A DNA stretch of 12,543 nucleotides from JASGDB01 sp049841315 (GCA_049841315.1 JASGDB010000024.1:1-12543); one strand, 5' to 3'; counted from the stretch's first letter, positions 1 through 6,822 are shown. Made by a program: numbers and translations. Notes: generated by a model not told the origin, from the letters alone.

Positions 1-336
1 CCTGTATATGTTTACAACGTGGCAAAAGCTGCTGTGGGAGCCGCCCAGCATTTTGCAGTTGCTGTTTCAGAAAATCTTGCCGTCGGCTGTCCACCTTCAA
101 AAATGTTTGAGACATTAAAAATTTATCCTAATCCTGCCCACGACATTCTCCATATCACCATGCTGAATACGGATTTAAGGGATTTCACGTTTGAGCTCAG
201 AGATATGAGCGGGAAAATGATTTCAAAAACGCAAAACAACAGCATGATTGATGTTTCCGGGCTAAAACCGGGCATTTACACCGGAACGCTCAATGTGGAA
301 GGTCAGGAAACGACGAAGAAAATTATTATTCAATAA
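1..336 (+). CDS. C-terminal end of a secreted protein with type IX secretion (T9SS) sorting domain; 5' end outside the window
   Basis: The reading frame is open from base 1, so the gene starts upstream; the GTG at 19 is only the first start-like codon inside the window. The last ~75 residues form a typical T9SS type A sorting domain: a KIYPNPAHDILHI opening, a middle strand with the RDMSGK motif, then LKPGIYTGTLNVEG and a basic KKIIIQ end. In Bacteroidota this domain directs proteins through the outer membrane, where it is cleaved for secretion or surface attachment. The stretch before it (AAQHFAVAVSENLAVGCPPSK) shows no recognisable catalytic motif, so the function of the main body cannot be read here. 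The gene ends just before a bidirectional terminator shared with the convergent dapD. The sorting domain call is firm; the protein's activity is unknown. Confidence 0.85.
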   Translation, partial: PVYVYNVAKAAVGAAQHFAVAVSENLAVGCPPSKMFETLKIYPNPAHDILHITMLNTDLRDFTFELRDMSGKMISKTQNNSMIDVSGLKPGIYTGTLNVEGQETTKKIIIQ

Positions 337-360
337 GAACGATGATTTTAAAATATAAAA

Positions 361-390
361 AATCCCGAATCTCTTTTGAAATTCGGGATT
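361..390. terminator. Bidirectional intrinsic terminator between the T9SS gene and dapD
   Basis: A perfect 10-bp inverted repeat (AATCCCGAAT at 361-370 and ATTCGGGATT at 381-390) encloses a 10-base loop, with A-rich sequence on the left and T-rich on the right. It lies between convergent genes ending at 336 (+) and 409 (-), so it can stop transcripts from both sides. Confidence 0.85.
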
Positions 391-408
391 TTCATTAAAC
401 TATTTTAT

Positions 409-1221
409 CTAAACCGCCACATTATTTTCCCTCAATGCATCATTAAGAGAGGTTTTTTTATCCGTAGATTCCTTTCTTTTACCGATAATCAACGCACAGG
501 GAACTTGATATTCTCCCGCAGGAAATGTCTTTGTATAACTTCCCGGAATCACCACGGAGCGGGCAGGAACTCTGCCTTTCAATTCCACAGGCCGGTCTCC
601 TGTAATGTCAATAATTTTAGTAGAAGCAGTTAGCACAACATTCGCACCCAAAACGGCTTCTTTTTCCACATGAACACCCTCTACGACGATACATCTCGAA
701 CCCACGAAAACATTGTCTTCAATAATCACCGGAGCTGCCTGAAGCGGCTCTAAAACTCCGCCGATTCCTACTCCGCCGCTCAGGTGTACATCTTTACCAA
801 TCTGCGCACAGCTACCTACGGTAGCCCAAGTATCCACCATCGTTCCGGAATCCACATACGCGCCGATATTTACGTAAGAAGGCATCATAATCACGCCCGA
901 AGCCACAAAACTTCCGTGTCTTGCGATAGCATGAGGAACTACTCTTACCCCTTTTTCCGCATAACCTGTTTTCAAAGGAATTTTATCATGAAATTCAAAA
1001 GGGCCCACTTCAAGCGTCTGCATCTGCTGAATCGGGAAATACAGCACTACGGCTTTTTTCACCCATTCATTCACTTTCCATCCTTCCTGTGAGGGTTCTG
1101 CTACACGCAGTTCTCCTGCATCCAGTTTTGAAACCACTTCACGAATTGCATTCTGGTATTCGCTTTCCTTAATCAGCTCACGGTTGTCCCACGCTGCTTC
1201 AATTTTTTCCTGTAATGACAT
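409..1221 (-). CDS. dapD: 2,3,4,5-tetrahydropyridine-2,6-dicarboxylate N-succinyltransferase (DapD)
   Basis: Cytoplasmic enzyme that transfers succinyl from succinyl-CoA to tetrahydrodipicolinate in the succinylase route to meso-diaminopimelate and lysine, so it feeds both cell wall and protein synthesis. The 270-residue length fits the family. An N-terminal helical domain (MSLQEKIEAAWDNRE) is followed from about residue 93 by a left-handed beta-helix of hexapeptide repeats. Signature stretches include RHGSFVASGVIMMPSYVNIG (102-121), MVDTWATVGSCAQIG (128-142, with an Asp at the expected active-site position), GGVGIGGVLEP (149-159) and the C-terminal VIPGSYTKTFPAG. The ATG at 1219-1221 gives the standard N-terminus. 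It starts 18 bp after the stop of the NlpC/P60 gene, so the two are probably co-transcribed from the promoter near 1801. Both act on peptidoglycan or its precursors, which may or may not be meaningful. Confidence 0.95.
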   Translation of the reverse strand: MSLQEKIEAAWDNRELIKESEYQNAIREVVSKLDAGELRVAEPSQEGWKVNEWVKKAVVLYFPIQQMQTLEVGPFEFHDKIPLKTGYAEKGVRVVPHAIARHGSFVASGVIMMPSYVNIGAYVDSGTMVDTWATVGSCAQIGKDVHLSGGVGIGGVLEPLQAAPVIIEDNVFVGSRCIVVEGVHVEKEAVLGANVVLTASTKIIDITGDRPVELKGRVPARSVVIPGSYTKTFPAGEYQVPCALIIGKRKESTDKKTSLNDALRENNVAV

Positions 1222-1239
1222 TTTTATATTTTAAATCTG

Positions 1240-1782
1240 TTATAATACTCTTTGGGCGTGCAGAAATGTTTTGTTCCAATAGTTCTCGCTCAATGAAGAA
1301 ATAATTACCCCTTTTGAAGTAGAAGCATGGATGAATTTAATTTCCCCGTTACTGCTTATATCATGTACAATTCCTACATGGGATACTTTCACTCCGCCTG
1401 AAGTGGCAAAAAAGAGCAAATCTCCGGGGCGAACTTTCTGTATTGCCACTTTTTCTCCTACTTCAGCCTGGTCGGAAGACCTCCGCGGAAGTCTGTAATC
1501 ATTTTCCTCAAAAACTTTTGCGGTAAAGCCCGAACAGTCAAAACCGGAAGATGTATTTCCTCCGTATTTGTATGGAGAACCGAGATATTTTTCGGCATCT
1601 TTCAGTAGATTTTTAATAGGCGCACCAATTTTTCCTGCATATTCCGATTCCAAATCACGGCTTACCGTTTTACTGCCGGCAGATTTTGCCGGAGTATATT
1701 TTTTAGATGTGGTTACCGGCTTTGACGTACCGCAGGAAACCACAACCAAAGCTGCTGCTATGCACAAAAAAAATCTTTTCAT
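1240..1782 (-). CDS. NlpC/P60-family (C40) cell-wall peptidase, predicted lipoprotein
   Basis: Probable murein endopeptidase that cuts peptide stems of peptidoglycan outside the cytoplasmic membrane. The ATG at 1782 was chosen over an upstream in-frame ATG at 1827 because it gives a proper lipoprotein signal (MKRFF, hydrophobic core, lipobox VVSC with Cys17), and because the best promoter element (1801-1808) lies between the two. A low-complexity Ser/Thr/Lys linker (about 20-45) precedes the catalytic domain. There, Cys83 in FDCSGF, His135 in VSHVGIV and His152 in FIHAS form the expected Cys-His-His set, and RPGDLLFF (118-125) is the usual family motif. At 180 residues it is a single-domain enzyme with no SH3 or LysM binding domain. 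It is first in a likely operon with dapD. The precise cleavage specificity cannot be read from the sequence. Confidence 0.9.
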   Translation of the reverse strand: MKRFFLCIAAALVVVSCGTSKPVTTSKKYTPAKSAGSKTVSRDLESEYAGKIGAPIKNLLKDAEKYLGSPYKYGGNTSSGFDCSGFTAKVFEENDYRLPRRSSDQAEVGEKVAIQKVRPGDLLFFATSGGVKVSHVGIVHDISSNGEIKFIHASTSKGVIISSLSENYWNKTFLHAQRVL

Positions 1783-1800
1783 TTCCGCATTCTGACGCTT

Positions 1801-1808
1801 CAAATTTA
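1801..1808 (-). promoter_or_regulatory. Candidate -7 element for the NlpC/P60-dapD operon
   Basis: On the minus strand this reads TAAATTTG, an exact match to the Bacteroidota -7 consensus TAnnTTTG, 18 bases before the chosen ATG (1782). A convincing TTG -33 element at the right distance was not found. Confidence 0.5.
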
Positions 1809-1883
1809 CTAAAAACAGGACAATCATAAGCTGTTTATTTTAAAGAGTAAAGAATAAATTCTTCAACAAATATATGAAATTTT

Positions 1884-1926
1884 CTATACTATAACTATAG
1901 TATGATTATAATAAAACTATACTATA
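1884..1926. promoter_or_regulatory. Three-copy ACTATA repeat, possible operator
   Basis: CTATACTATA occurs twice in direct orientation (1884-1893 and 1917-1926), spaced 33 bp start to start, about three helical turns. An inverted copy (TATAGTAT, 1896-1903) makes a perfect 8-bp inverted repeat with the first copy across 2 bases. The cluster sits just upstream of the -33 element of the gene at 1980 and about 75-100 bp upstream of the divergent NlpC/P60 promoter. The arrangement resembles a multi-site binding region for a dimeric regulator, but AT-rich DNA yields such patterns by chance more often than GC-rich DNA. Confidence 0.45.
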
Positions 1927-1932
1927 AAATTT

Positions 1933-1961
1933 TTGCGGTTTGAAAATTTAAACTATCTTTG
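1933..1961 (+). promoter_or_regulatory. Promoter of the unrecognised gene at 1980
   Basis: TTG at 1933-1935 and TATCTTTG at 1954-1961 match the Bacteroidota -33/-7 pattern with an 18-bp spacer. The ATG at 1980 follows 18 bases after the -7 element, giving a very short leader. Confidence 0.65.
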
Positions 1962-1979
1962 TTTTCTGATTTTTTTTGA

Positions 1980-2633
1980 ATGGCAAAGTATAAAAGTCTT
2001 GTTGAGCTTCAGGGAAGCATCGGCGACCTCGTTTTCTACAATCTGAACGGGATTCCCGTGGTGCGCAGAAAAAGCGGATTCAGCAAGGAAGCCTACGAAA
2101 GCAATCCGAACTACAAAAAAGTTCGGGAAAACAGCACGGAATTCGGGCATTGTTCAAAATCGGGAAAACTCCTCAGAGAAACAGTAAAAGAGTATATAGG
2201 AGACTGCGAAGACCAATACATGTATCAGAAATTTGCCAAAGTAATGACGCAGATAAAAGACATGGACTACACTTCTGCAAAAGGAAAAAGACGAATTGAA
2301 AACGGATACCGGTCTCCCGAAGCAGTAAAACTTCTGGCGGATTTTCAGTTTGGAAAATTTGAACCTGCTTCAAAATATGCTGTTTCGGAACAGGCGATGT
2401 TCACCAAAACTGTTGTTCTGAAAAATAAAACGGACATCACCCAAATTCAGTTGCTTACTATAAAACCAGACTTTGAAAATCTGAAAACGGAAGTAAAAAC
2501 ACAACAGCACAAAGCAGGAAAAAATCTGAATTATGAATTTGATTTTCAGTTTGATGAAAGTGAAGGACTTCTCCTCTATTTTCTAATTCTGAAAAACAAT
2601 GAAGAAATTATGGCGGCGGGATTTATCAATTAG
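1980..2633 (+). CDS. Conserved-looking protein of unknown function, 217 residues
   Basis: I do not recognise a named family. From memory, similar proteins are common in Flavobacteriia, with an N-terminus like this one: a GSIGDLVFYNLNGIPVVRR stretch (12-30), then NPNYKKVRENSTEFGHCSKS and GKLLRETV (about 43-70). This part is polar, basic and rich in conserved-looking Gly, Arg and Asn-Pro, which suggests a compact folded module. The C-terminal third (about 140-217) alternates hydrophobic and charged residues in a beta-rich pattern and ends MAAGFIN. There is no signal peptide, membrane segment or metal-binding cluster, so it is probably cytoplasmic. It stands alone with its own promoter, between the NlpC/P60 gene (divergent) and rplS (which has its own promoter). 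The repeat at 1884-1926 may regulate it. Confidence 0.8.
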   Translation: MAKYKSLVELQGSIGDLVFYNLNGIPVVRRKSGFSKEAYESNPNYKKVRENSTEFGHCSKSGKLLRETVKEYIGDCEDQYMYQKFAKVMTQIKDMDYTSAKGKRRIENGYRSPEAVKLLADFQFGKFEPASKYAVSEQAMFTKTVVLKNKTDITQIQLLTIKPDFENLKTEVKTQQHKAGKNLNYEFDFQFDESEGLLLYFLILKNNEEIMAAGFIN

Positions 2634-2693
2634 AAATAAGTCTAAAAGTGCATAGTTTTTCACTATTTTTGACAATAAATACTTGAAATATAT

Positions 2694-2724
2694 TTGGTAA
2701 TTTTAAGAAAAGTTTTTATTTTTG
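2694..2724 (+). promoter_or_regulatory. Promoter of rplS
   Basis: TTG at 2694-2696, a 20-bp spacer and TATTTTTG at 2717-2724 match the Bacteroidota promoter pattern exactly. Transcription should start near 2730, leaving a leader of about 68 bases before the rplS ATG. Confidence 0.75.
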
Positions 2725-2730
2725 CAAACC

Positions 2731-2798
2731 GTTAACCAACCTCTGACGAGAGCCGTGAATGTTGTTTAGCTTTCAACTTTATTTTTTTATAATAAAAA
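2731..2798 (+). promoter_or_regulatory. rplS leader, candidate ribosomal-protein autoregulatory element
   Basis: The leader contains a small hairpin (CTCT 2741-2744, loop GACG, AGAG 2749-2752). It also has a switch-like choice: GTTG at 2761-2764 can pair with CAAC at 2737-2740, enclosing that hairpin, or with CAAC at 2774-2777, forming a separate hairpin nearer the start codon. Ribosomal-protein leaders that sense free protein are known for L19 in other bacteria, and I recall a proposed flavobacterial L19 leader but cannot confirm it matches. The pairings are short, so this is a candidate only. Confidence 0.4.
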
Positions 2799-3152
2799 AT
2801 GGATTTATTAAAGTACGTACAGGACAAGTACATTACAAAAAAAGAATTCCCTGAATTCAAAGCAGGAGACACAATTACTGTGTATTACGAAATTAAGGAA
2901 GGTAACAAAACTAGAACCCAGTTCTTCAAAGGCGTGGTAATCCAGCTGAGAGGAACAGGAGCTACCAAAACTTTCACCATCAGAAAAATGAGCGGTGATG
3001 TAGGTGTAGAAAGAGTTTTCCCAATCAACATGCCTGCCCTTCAGAAAATCGAAGTGGATAGAAGAGGTAAAGTAAGAAGAGCAAGAATCTACTACTTCAG
3101 AGACCTCAGAGGTAAGAAAGCGAGAATCAAAGATGTTCCTTTCAAAAAATAA
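2799..3152 (+). CDS. rplS: Ribosomal protein bL19
   Basis: Structural protein of the large ribosomal subunit, sitting at the interface with the small subunit. The 117-residue sequence shows the family's features throughout: FKAGDTITVYYEIKEG near the N-terminus, QFFKGVVIQLRGTGATKTFTIRK in the middle, GVERVFPINMPALQKIEV, and a basic tail with RRGKVRRARIYYFRDLRGKKARI. The start is unambiguous (MDLLKYVQDKYI). The gene is transcribed alone here, with a clear promoter, a structured leader and a strong terminator right after it. In many bacteria rplS is in an operon with rpsP, rimM and trmD; that arrangement is absent in this window. Confidence 0.97.
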   Translation: MDLLKYVQDKYITKKEFPEFKAGDTITVYYEIKEGNKTRTQFFKGVVIQLRGTGATKTFTIRKMSGDVGVERVFPINMPALQKIEVDRRGKVRRARIYYFRDLRGKKARIKDVPFKK

Positions 3153-3173
3153 GATTTTTATACATCACAATAA

Positions 3174-3207
3174 AATCCCTTTAAACGTAAGTTTAGAGGG
3201 GTTTTTT
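3174..3207 (+). terminator. Intrinsic terminator of rplS
   Basis: A 10-base-pair stem (CCCTTTAAAC 3177-3186 with GTTTAGAGGG 3191-3200, one T-G wobble) has a GTAA tetraloop and is followed by six T residues at 3202-3207. The opposite strand also runs into a T-rich stretch, so it may stop transcripts of higBA coming from the right. Confidence 0.88.
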
Positions 3208-3293
3208 ATGGATTCTTTAAAGCCAAATCTTTCAGAATTTGGAACACTGGTTTTAGGAAACACTCATCAGTGTAATATCTTAAAGTTCACACT

Positions 3294-3317
3294 TTTTCCA
3301 CATTTTTTTGTGGATAA
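3294..3317. other. Inverted pair of DnaA-box-like sites
   Basis: TGTGGATAA at 3309-3317 is the reverse complement of TTATCCACA, the standard DnaA box. TTTTCCACA at 3294-3302 matches that box with one mismatch in the opposite orientation, and six T residues separate the two. The pair abuts the higA stop codon. There is no dnaA gene or larger box cluster nearby, so function is uncertain and chance is possible. Confidence 0.3.
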
Positions 3318-3668
3318 CTAATATGCCTGAATTAAAACTTCGGAAGGAATGTGTAATTTCTCGTTCAGTTTTCTGATGATCTCCAAAGACAGTTTTCTTT
3401 TTCTGTTCAGTATTTCACTTGCTCTGCTTTTCAGTCCGATGGCTTTTGCAAGGTCGTTTTGAGAATAGTCGAGTTGTTCCATTCGGAATTTTATGGCTTC
3501 AATAGGGTCGGGAAATTCAATCGGGAAATTTTCGTTTTCATATTTTTCGATGAGGATTCCCAAAACTTCCAATTCATCACCTTCTTCTGTTCCGGGTTTT
3601 GCATCAAAAATTTCTTCGAGCCGTTCGAGAACTTTATTATAATCTTGTTCTGTTTTTATTGGTTTCAT
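3318..3668 (-). CDS. higA: HigA-type antitoxin with C-terminal XRE helix-turn-helix
   Basis: Antitoxin partner of the neighbouring HigB-like toxin: it should bind and neutralise the toxin and repress the operon's promoter. Residues 1-50 form an acidic helical region (MKPIKTEQDYNKVLERLEEI, then a Glu-rich stretch) typical of this HigA subgroup and likely to contact the toxin. Residues 55-110 form the DNA-binding domain: PIEAIKFRMEQLDYSQNDLA, then AIGLKSRASEILNRKRKLS with the recognition helix, then LEIIRKLNEKLHIPSEVLI. At 116 residues it matches the family. It follows the toxin gene by only 5 bp, the toxin-first order characteristic of higBA. The perfect inverted repeat at 3997-4011 is its most likely operator. 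Confidence 0.88.
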   Translation of the reverse strand: MKPIKTEQDYNKVLERLEEIFDAKPGTEEGDELEVLGILIEKYENENFPIEFPDPIEAIKFRMEQLDYSQNDLAKAIGLKSRASEILNRKRKLSLEIIRKLNEKLHIPSEVLIQAY

Positions 3669-3673
3669 TTCTT

Positions 3674-3967
3674 TTAGATTTTATTGGCATCTATTTTATC
3701 GTATTCGGAGTGTGTCCCGATAAACCGAATCCACATCATTTGATAATGGAAATTAATTCTGACAATCAATCGGTAATTATTTCCTTTGATGTTAAAGCAA
3801 ACTCTGTTGTCATTCAAAATACTTGCACTCGGAAAATCGCATTTCAGTTCATTCAGGTTTTTCCAAACACCTTTGTCAACTTCCTGATACCAAGATTTCA
3901 GTTGTTGTTCACAATCGGAATGGATTTCCCAAAATTCCCGCAATATTTTCTTTGCAATAACTCTCAC
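3674..3967 (-). CDS. higB: HigB-type mRNA-interferase toxin (RelE superfamily), GTG start
   Basis: Predicted ribosome-dependent mRNA-cutting toxin of a type II toxin-antitoxin pair. I take the GTG at 3967 as the start, which gives MRVIAKKILREFW, the usual N-terminus of this family, and 97 residues in all. An upstream in-frame ATG at 4003 would add 12 residues, but it lies inside an inverted repeat and upstream of the best -7 promoter element (3981-3988), so a transcript from that promoter could not contain it. Family-typical stretches are SWYQEV (25-30), FPSASIL (45-51), NRVCFNIKGNNYRLIVRINF (54-73) and the C-terminal IRFIGTHSEYDKID. Basic residues in the INFHYQ...RFIGTH part are in the region used for catalysis in relatives. 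It heads the higB-higA operon, directly downstream of uvrA. Confidence 0.87.
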   Translation of the reverse strand: MRVIAKKILREFWEIHSDCEQQLKSWYQEVDKGVWKNLNELKCDFPSASILNDNRVCFNIKGNNYRLIVRINFHYQMMWIRFIGTHSEYDKIDANKI

Positions 3968-3980
3968 ATTTTTGTTTCTA

Positions 3981-3988
3981 CAAACATA
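3981..3988 (-). promoter_or_regulatory. Candidate -7 element for higBA
   Basis: The minus strand reads TATGTTTG, an exact TAnnTTTG match, 13 bases before the GTG start at 3967. A TTC (minus strand, 4011-4009) stands 20 bp upstream at the -33 position instead of the usual TTG. A 5-bp inverted repeat (TGTTT 3973-3977, AAACA 3982-3986) overlaps the element. Confidence 0.5.
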
Positions 3989-3996
3989 AACAAAAA

Positions 3997-4011
3997 TTCC
4001 CATATTGGGAA
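3997..4011. promoter_or_regulatory. Perfect inverted repeat upstream of higB: operator and/or uvrA terminator
   Basis: TTCCCA (3997-4002) and TGGGAA (4006-4011) form a perfect 6-bp inverted repeat around TAT. It lies between the -33 and -7 positions of the higBA promoter, where HigA-type repressors usually bind. On the minus strand the same stem is followed by five T residues just after the uvrA stop codon, so it could also act as a weak intrinsic terminator for uvrA. The two roles are not exclusive. Confidence 0.55.
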
Positions 4012-4015
4012 CTTT

Positions 4016-6805
4016 TTATTTTAATTTCTCTTTAATATACTTCGCTGTATGCGATTTTTTATTCTTCACCAAATCTTCCGGAGTTCCTGCAAAAACAATT
4101 TCTCCGCCGTATTTTCCGGCTTCGGGGCCGATGTCGATAATCCAGTCGGCGGATTTGATAATATCGGGTTGGTGTTCTATCACAATTACGGAATGTCCGA
4201 GATTAATGAGTGCCTGAAGTGATTTCAATAATTTTTTAATATCGTGGAAATGCAATCCGGTAGAAGGTTCATCGAAAATGAAAAGCGTTTTATCCGTCGT
4301 TACGCCTTTTACCAGAAACGATGCGAGTTTTACTCTTTGCGCTTCACCGCCGGAAAGTGTGGAAGAACTTTGCCCGAGTTGCAGATATCCCAAACCTACT
4401 TCCTGCAAAGGTTTCAGCTTCATCACGATTTTATCTTCTCTCAAATCTCCGAAAAACTCAACGGCATCATCAACGGTTAAATGAAGAATATCTGAGATGT
4501 TTTTTTCATCCACTTTCACTTCGAGGATTTCGTTTTTGAAGCGTTTTCCGTGGCACACTTCACATTCCAGCTCAATGTCCGCCATAAACTGCATCGAAAC
4601 ATTAATCACGCCCTCTCCTTTACATTCATCGCATCTTCCGCCATCTACATTGAAAGAAAAATGTTTCGGTTTCAGTCCTAAAACTTTTGCAGATTTCTGT
4701 TTAGAATACAAATCCCGAATATCGTCGTATGCTTTCAGATACGTTACAGGATTGGAACGTGAGGATTTCCCAATCGGATTCTGGTCAATCAGTTCAATAT
4801 TTTTGATGAGTTTTTTCGGAAATTCCACGGAATCGTAATCGCCTTTTTTTCCGCCCATTCCTAATTGAATCTGGATATCATTGGTCAGAATTTCCTTCAT
4901 CAAAGTCGATTTTCCACTTCCCGAAACTCCGGAAATCACTACCAGACTTTCCAATGGAACATCTGCATCGATATTTTTCAGATTATTCTGTCTCGCTCCT
5001 TTTATATGAATCCATTCTTTCGGTTTTCTGCGTTTTTCGGGAACTTCGATTTCTAATTTTCCGGTTAAATATTTCGAGGTTAAAGTATCTGCATTTTTTA
5101 AATCTTTGAAATTTCCTGCAAAAACCAGTTCTCCTCCCAAATATCCTGCTTCGGGACCGATATCAATAATATAATCTGCCGATTTCATCACATCTTCATC
5201 GTGTTCTACCACAATCACGGTGTTTCCTAAATCTCTTAACTGCTTCAACACTTCAATCAGATTTTCCGTATCTCTGGAATGTAAACCAATAGACGGTTCG
5301 TCCAGAATATAGATAGAGCCGACCAAAGAACTTCCCAAACTCGTCGCCAAATTAATTCTTTGAGATTCTCCACCGGAAAGCGTATTGGAAGTCCGGTTCA
5401 AAGTTAAATATCCGAGTCCGACTTTTATCAGAAATTCCAGCCGTGTCGTGATTTCGTAAGTGAGGCGTTTTGCAACTTCGGTCTCGTATTCCGTGAGTTT
5501 CAGGCTTTTTATCAAAGGTAAAAGTTCGTCCAAAGGAAGTGCTATCATTTCCTGAATCGTATGTCCGCAGATTTTCACCCATTCCGTTTCTTTTCTTAAA
5601 CGCAAACCTTCACATTCCGGACAGTTGGTTTTTCCGCGATAGCGCGACAACATTACTCTGTACTGTATTTTGTAGAGATTTTCTTCGAGCATTTTAAAGA
5701 AATTGTCAATGCTTGGAAAACTTCTCGAGTGATCGCCTTTCCAGAGGAAATTTTTCTGCTCTTTCGTCAGTTGGAAATACGGCTTGTGAATCGGGAAATC
5801 TTTTGCTTTTTTAATGAAATCTTTTTTCCATTCGTTCATACTTTCGCCTTTCCAGGAAGCAACGGCATCTTCAAAAACGGAAAGATTTTTATTCGGAACT
5901 ACCAGATCTTCATCAATTCCGATCACTTTTCCGTAACCTTCGCAAAGCGGACAAGCACCGTAAGGATTATTAAAACTGAAAAAATGAACATTCGGTTCGA
6001 GAAATTCCATTCCGTCCAGCTCGAATTTATTGGAAAATTCATTGATTTTTCCGTTGTCCGTATTTTTTACATATAAATAACCTCGACCTTCGTAAAACGC
6101 CATCTGCACGGAATCCGCCAATCTTTGCAGGAAACTTTCATCTTCTTCGTATTTGAAACGGTCAATCACCAGATTAATTTTCATTTCCTTTTCCGGCACA
6201 AATCCGAAACTTTCCAAATCTTCGATTCCCACAATATTTTCATTGATTTCTAATCTTGTAAAACCGGAAACTTTCAGCGTGTTCAAAGTTTCCATAAAAT
6301 TTTTACCGTCAAAAATCAAGGGAACGCTCAGAACGAAATAGGTATCTTTTTTTGATTTTTTAATGAAATCGATAACGTCGGAAACGCTGTCTTTCTTCAC
6401 TTCCTTTCCGGAAACAGGCGAAAAAGTCCGCCCGATTCTGGCAAAAAGCAGTTTCAGATAATCGTAAATTTCAGTAGAAGTCCCGACTGTGGAGCGCGGA
6501 TTGGAAGAAATCACTTTCTGCTGAATCGCAATGGAAGGTGCCAAACCTTTGATATCGTCCACTTTAGGCTTTTCTAATTTTCCCAAAAATTGCCTTGCGT
6601 AAGAACTCAAACTTTCCACATATCTTCGTTGTCCTTCCGCATAAATGGTATCGAAAGCCAGCGAAGATTTTCCCGAACCGGAAACTCCCGTAATCACCAC
6701 GAGTTTGTTTTTCGGAATGATAACATCAATGTGTTTCAGGTTGTTGAGATGCGCGTTTTTTACGAAAATTTCCTTTTTTATATCGATTTCAGAAGTTGTA
6801 GCCAT
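4016..6805 (-). CDS. uvrA: Excinuclease ABC subunit A (UvrA)
   Basis: DNA-damage sensor of nucleotide excision repair: as a dimer with UvrB it finds bulky lesions and loads UvrB, then leaves before UvrC cuts. The 929 residues contain two ABC ATPase halves. Walker A motifs GVSGSGKSS (40-48) and GVSGSGKST (626-634), signatures LSGGESQR (476-483) and LSGGEAQR (817-824), and Walker B motifs ILDEPSIGLH (500-509) and IFDEPSTGLH (843-852) are all intact. The UvrB-binding insertion (about 135-260) is present, which argues against the shorter UvrA2 paralogues. The C-terminal zinc module is complete (Cys725, 728, 748, 751). The N-terminal one is not: only CPLC (285-288) remains, and the preceding CxxC expected near 262 is replaced by a stretch without Cys. 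I recall the same in other Bacteroidota UvrA proteins. A further CPEC pair is at 395-398. higBA follows in the same direction. Confidence 0.96.
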   Translation of the reverse strand: MATTSEIDIKKEIFVKNAHLNNLKHIDVIIPKNKLVVITGVSGSGKSSLAFDTIYAEGQRRYVESLSSYARQFLGKLEKPKVDDIKGLAPSIAIQQKVISSNPRSTVGTSTEIYDYLKLLFARIGRTFSPVSGKEVKKDSVSDVIDFIKKSKKDTYFVLSVPLIFDGKNFMETLNTLKVSGFTRLEINENIVGIEDLESFGFVPEKEMKINLVIDRFKYEEDESFLQRLADSVQMAFYEGRGYLYVKNTDNGKINEFSNKFELDGMEFLEPNVHFFSFNNPYGACPLCEGYGKVIGIDEDLVVPNKNLSVFEDAVASWKGESMNEWKKDFIKKAKDFPIHKPYFQLTKEQKNFLWKGDHSRSFPSIDNFFKMLEENLYKIQYRVMLSRYRGKTNCPECEGLRLRKETEWVKICGHTIQEMIALPLDELLPLIKSLKLTEYETEVAKRLTYEITTRLEFLIKVGLGYLTLNRTSNTLSGGESQRINLATSLGSSLVGSIYILDEPSIGLHSRDTENLIEVLKQLRDLGNTVIVVEHDEDVMKSADYIIDIGPEAGYLGGELVFAGNFKDLKNADTLTSKYLTGKLEIEVPEKRRKPKEWIHIKGARQNNLKNIDADVPLESLVVISGVSGSGKSTLMKEILTNDIQIQLGMGGKKGDYDSVEFPKKLIKNIELIDQNPIGKSSRSNPVTYLKAYDDIRDLYSKQKSAKVLGLKPKHFSFNVDGGRCDECKGEGVINVSMQFMADIELECEVCHGKRFKNEILEVKVDEKNISDILHLTVDDAVEFFGDLREDKIVMKLKPLQEVGLGYLQLGQSSSTLSGGEAQRVKLASFLVKGVTTDKTLFIFDEPSTGLHFHDIKKLLKSLQALINLGHSVIVIEHQPDIIKSADWIIDIGPEAGKYGGEIVFAGTPEDLVKNKKSHTAKYIKEKLK

Positions 6806-6822
6806 AGCAAAAATAAGACCTG

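Noticed and set aside
1783..1827. Longer N-terminus of the NlpC/P60 protein from ATG 1827
   Set aside because: It would bury the lipoprotein signal 15 residues in, and it starts upstream of the best -7 element.
3298..3313. CCACA/TGTGG hairpin as a higA terminator
   Set aside because: It has a short 5-bp stem and is followed by A residues, not T, on the minus strand; the rplS terminator at 3174-3207 is a better stop for both strands.
3208..3321. A 37-codon frame after the rplS terminator
   Set aside because: Its ATG sits directly on the terminator's T tract, there is no promoter pattern before it, and the composition is not protein-like.
4244..6341. Several open frames of 60-115 codons opposite uvrA
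   Set aside because: They lie antisense to a clearly conserved gene, have Phe/Ser/Arg-rich compositions typical of shadow frames and show no recognisable motifs.
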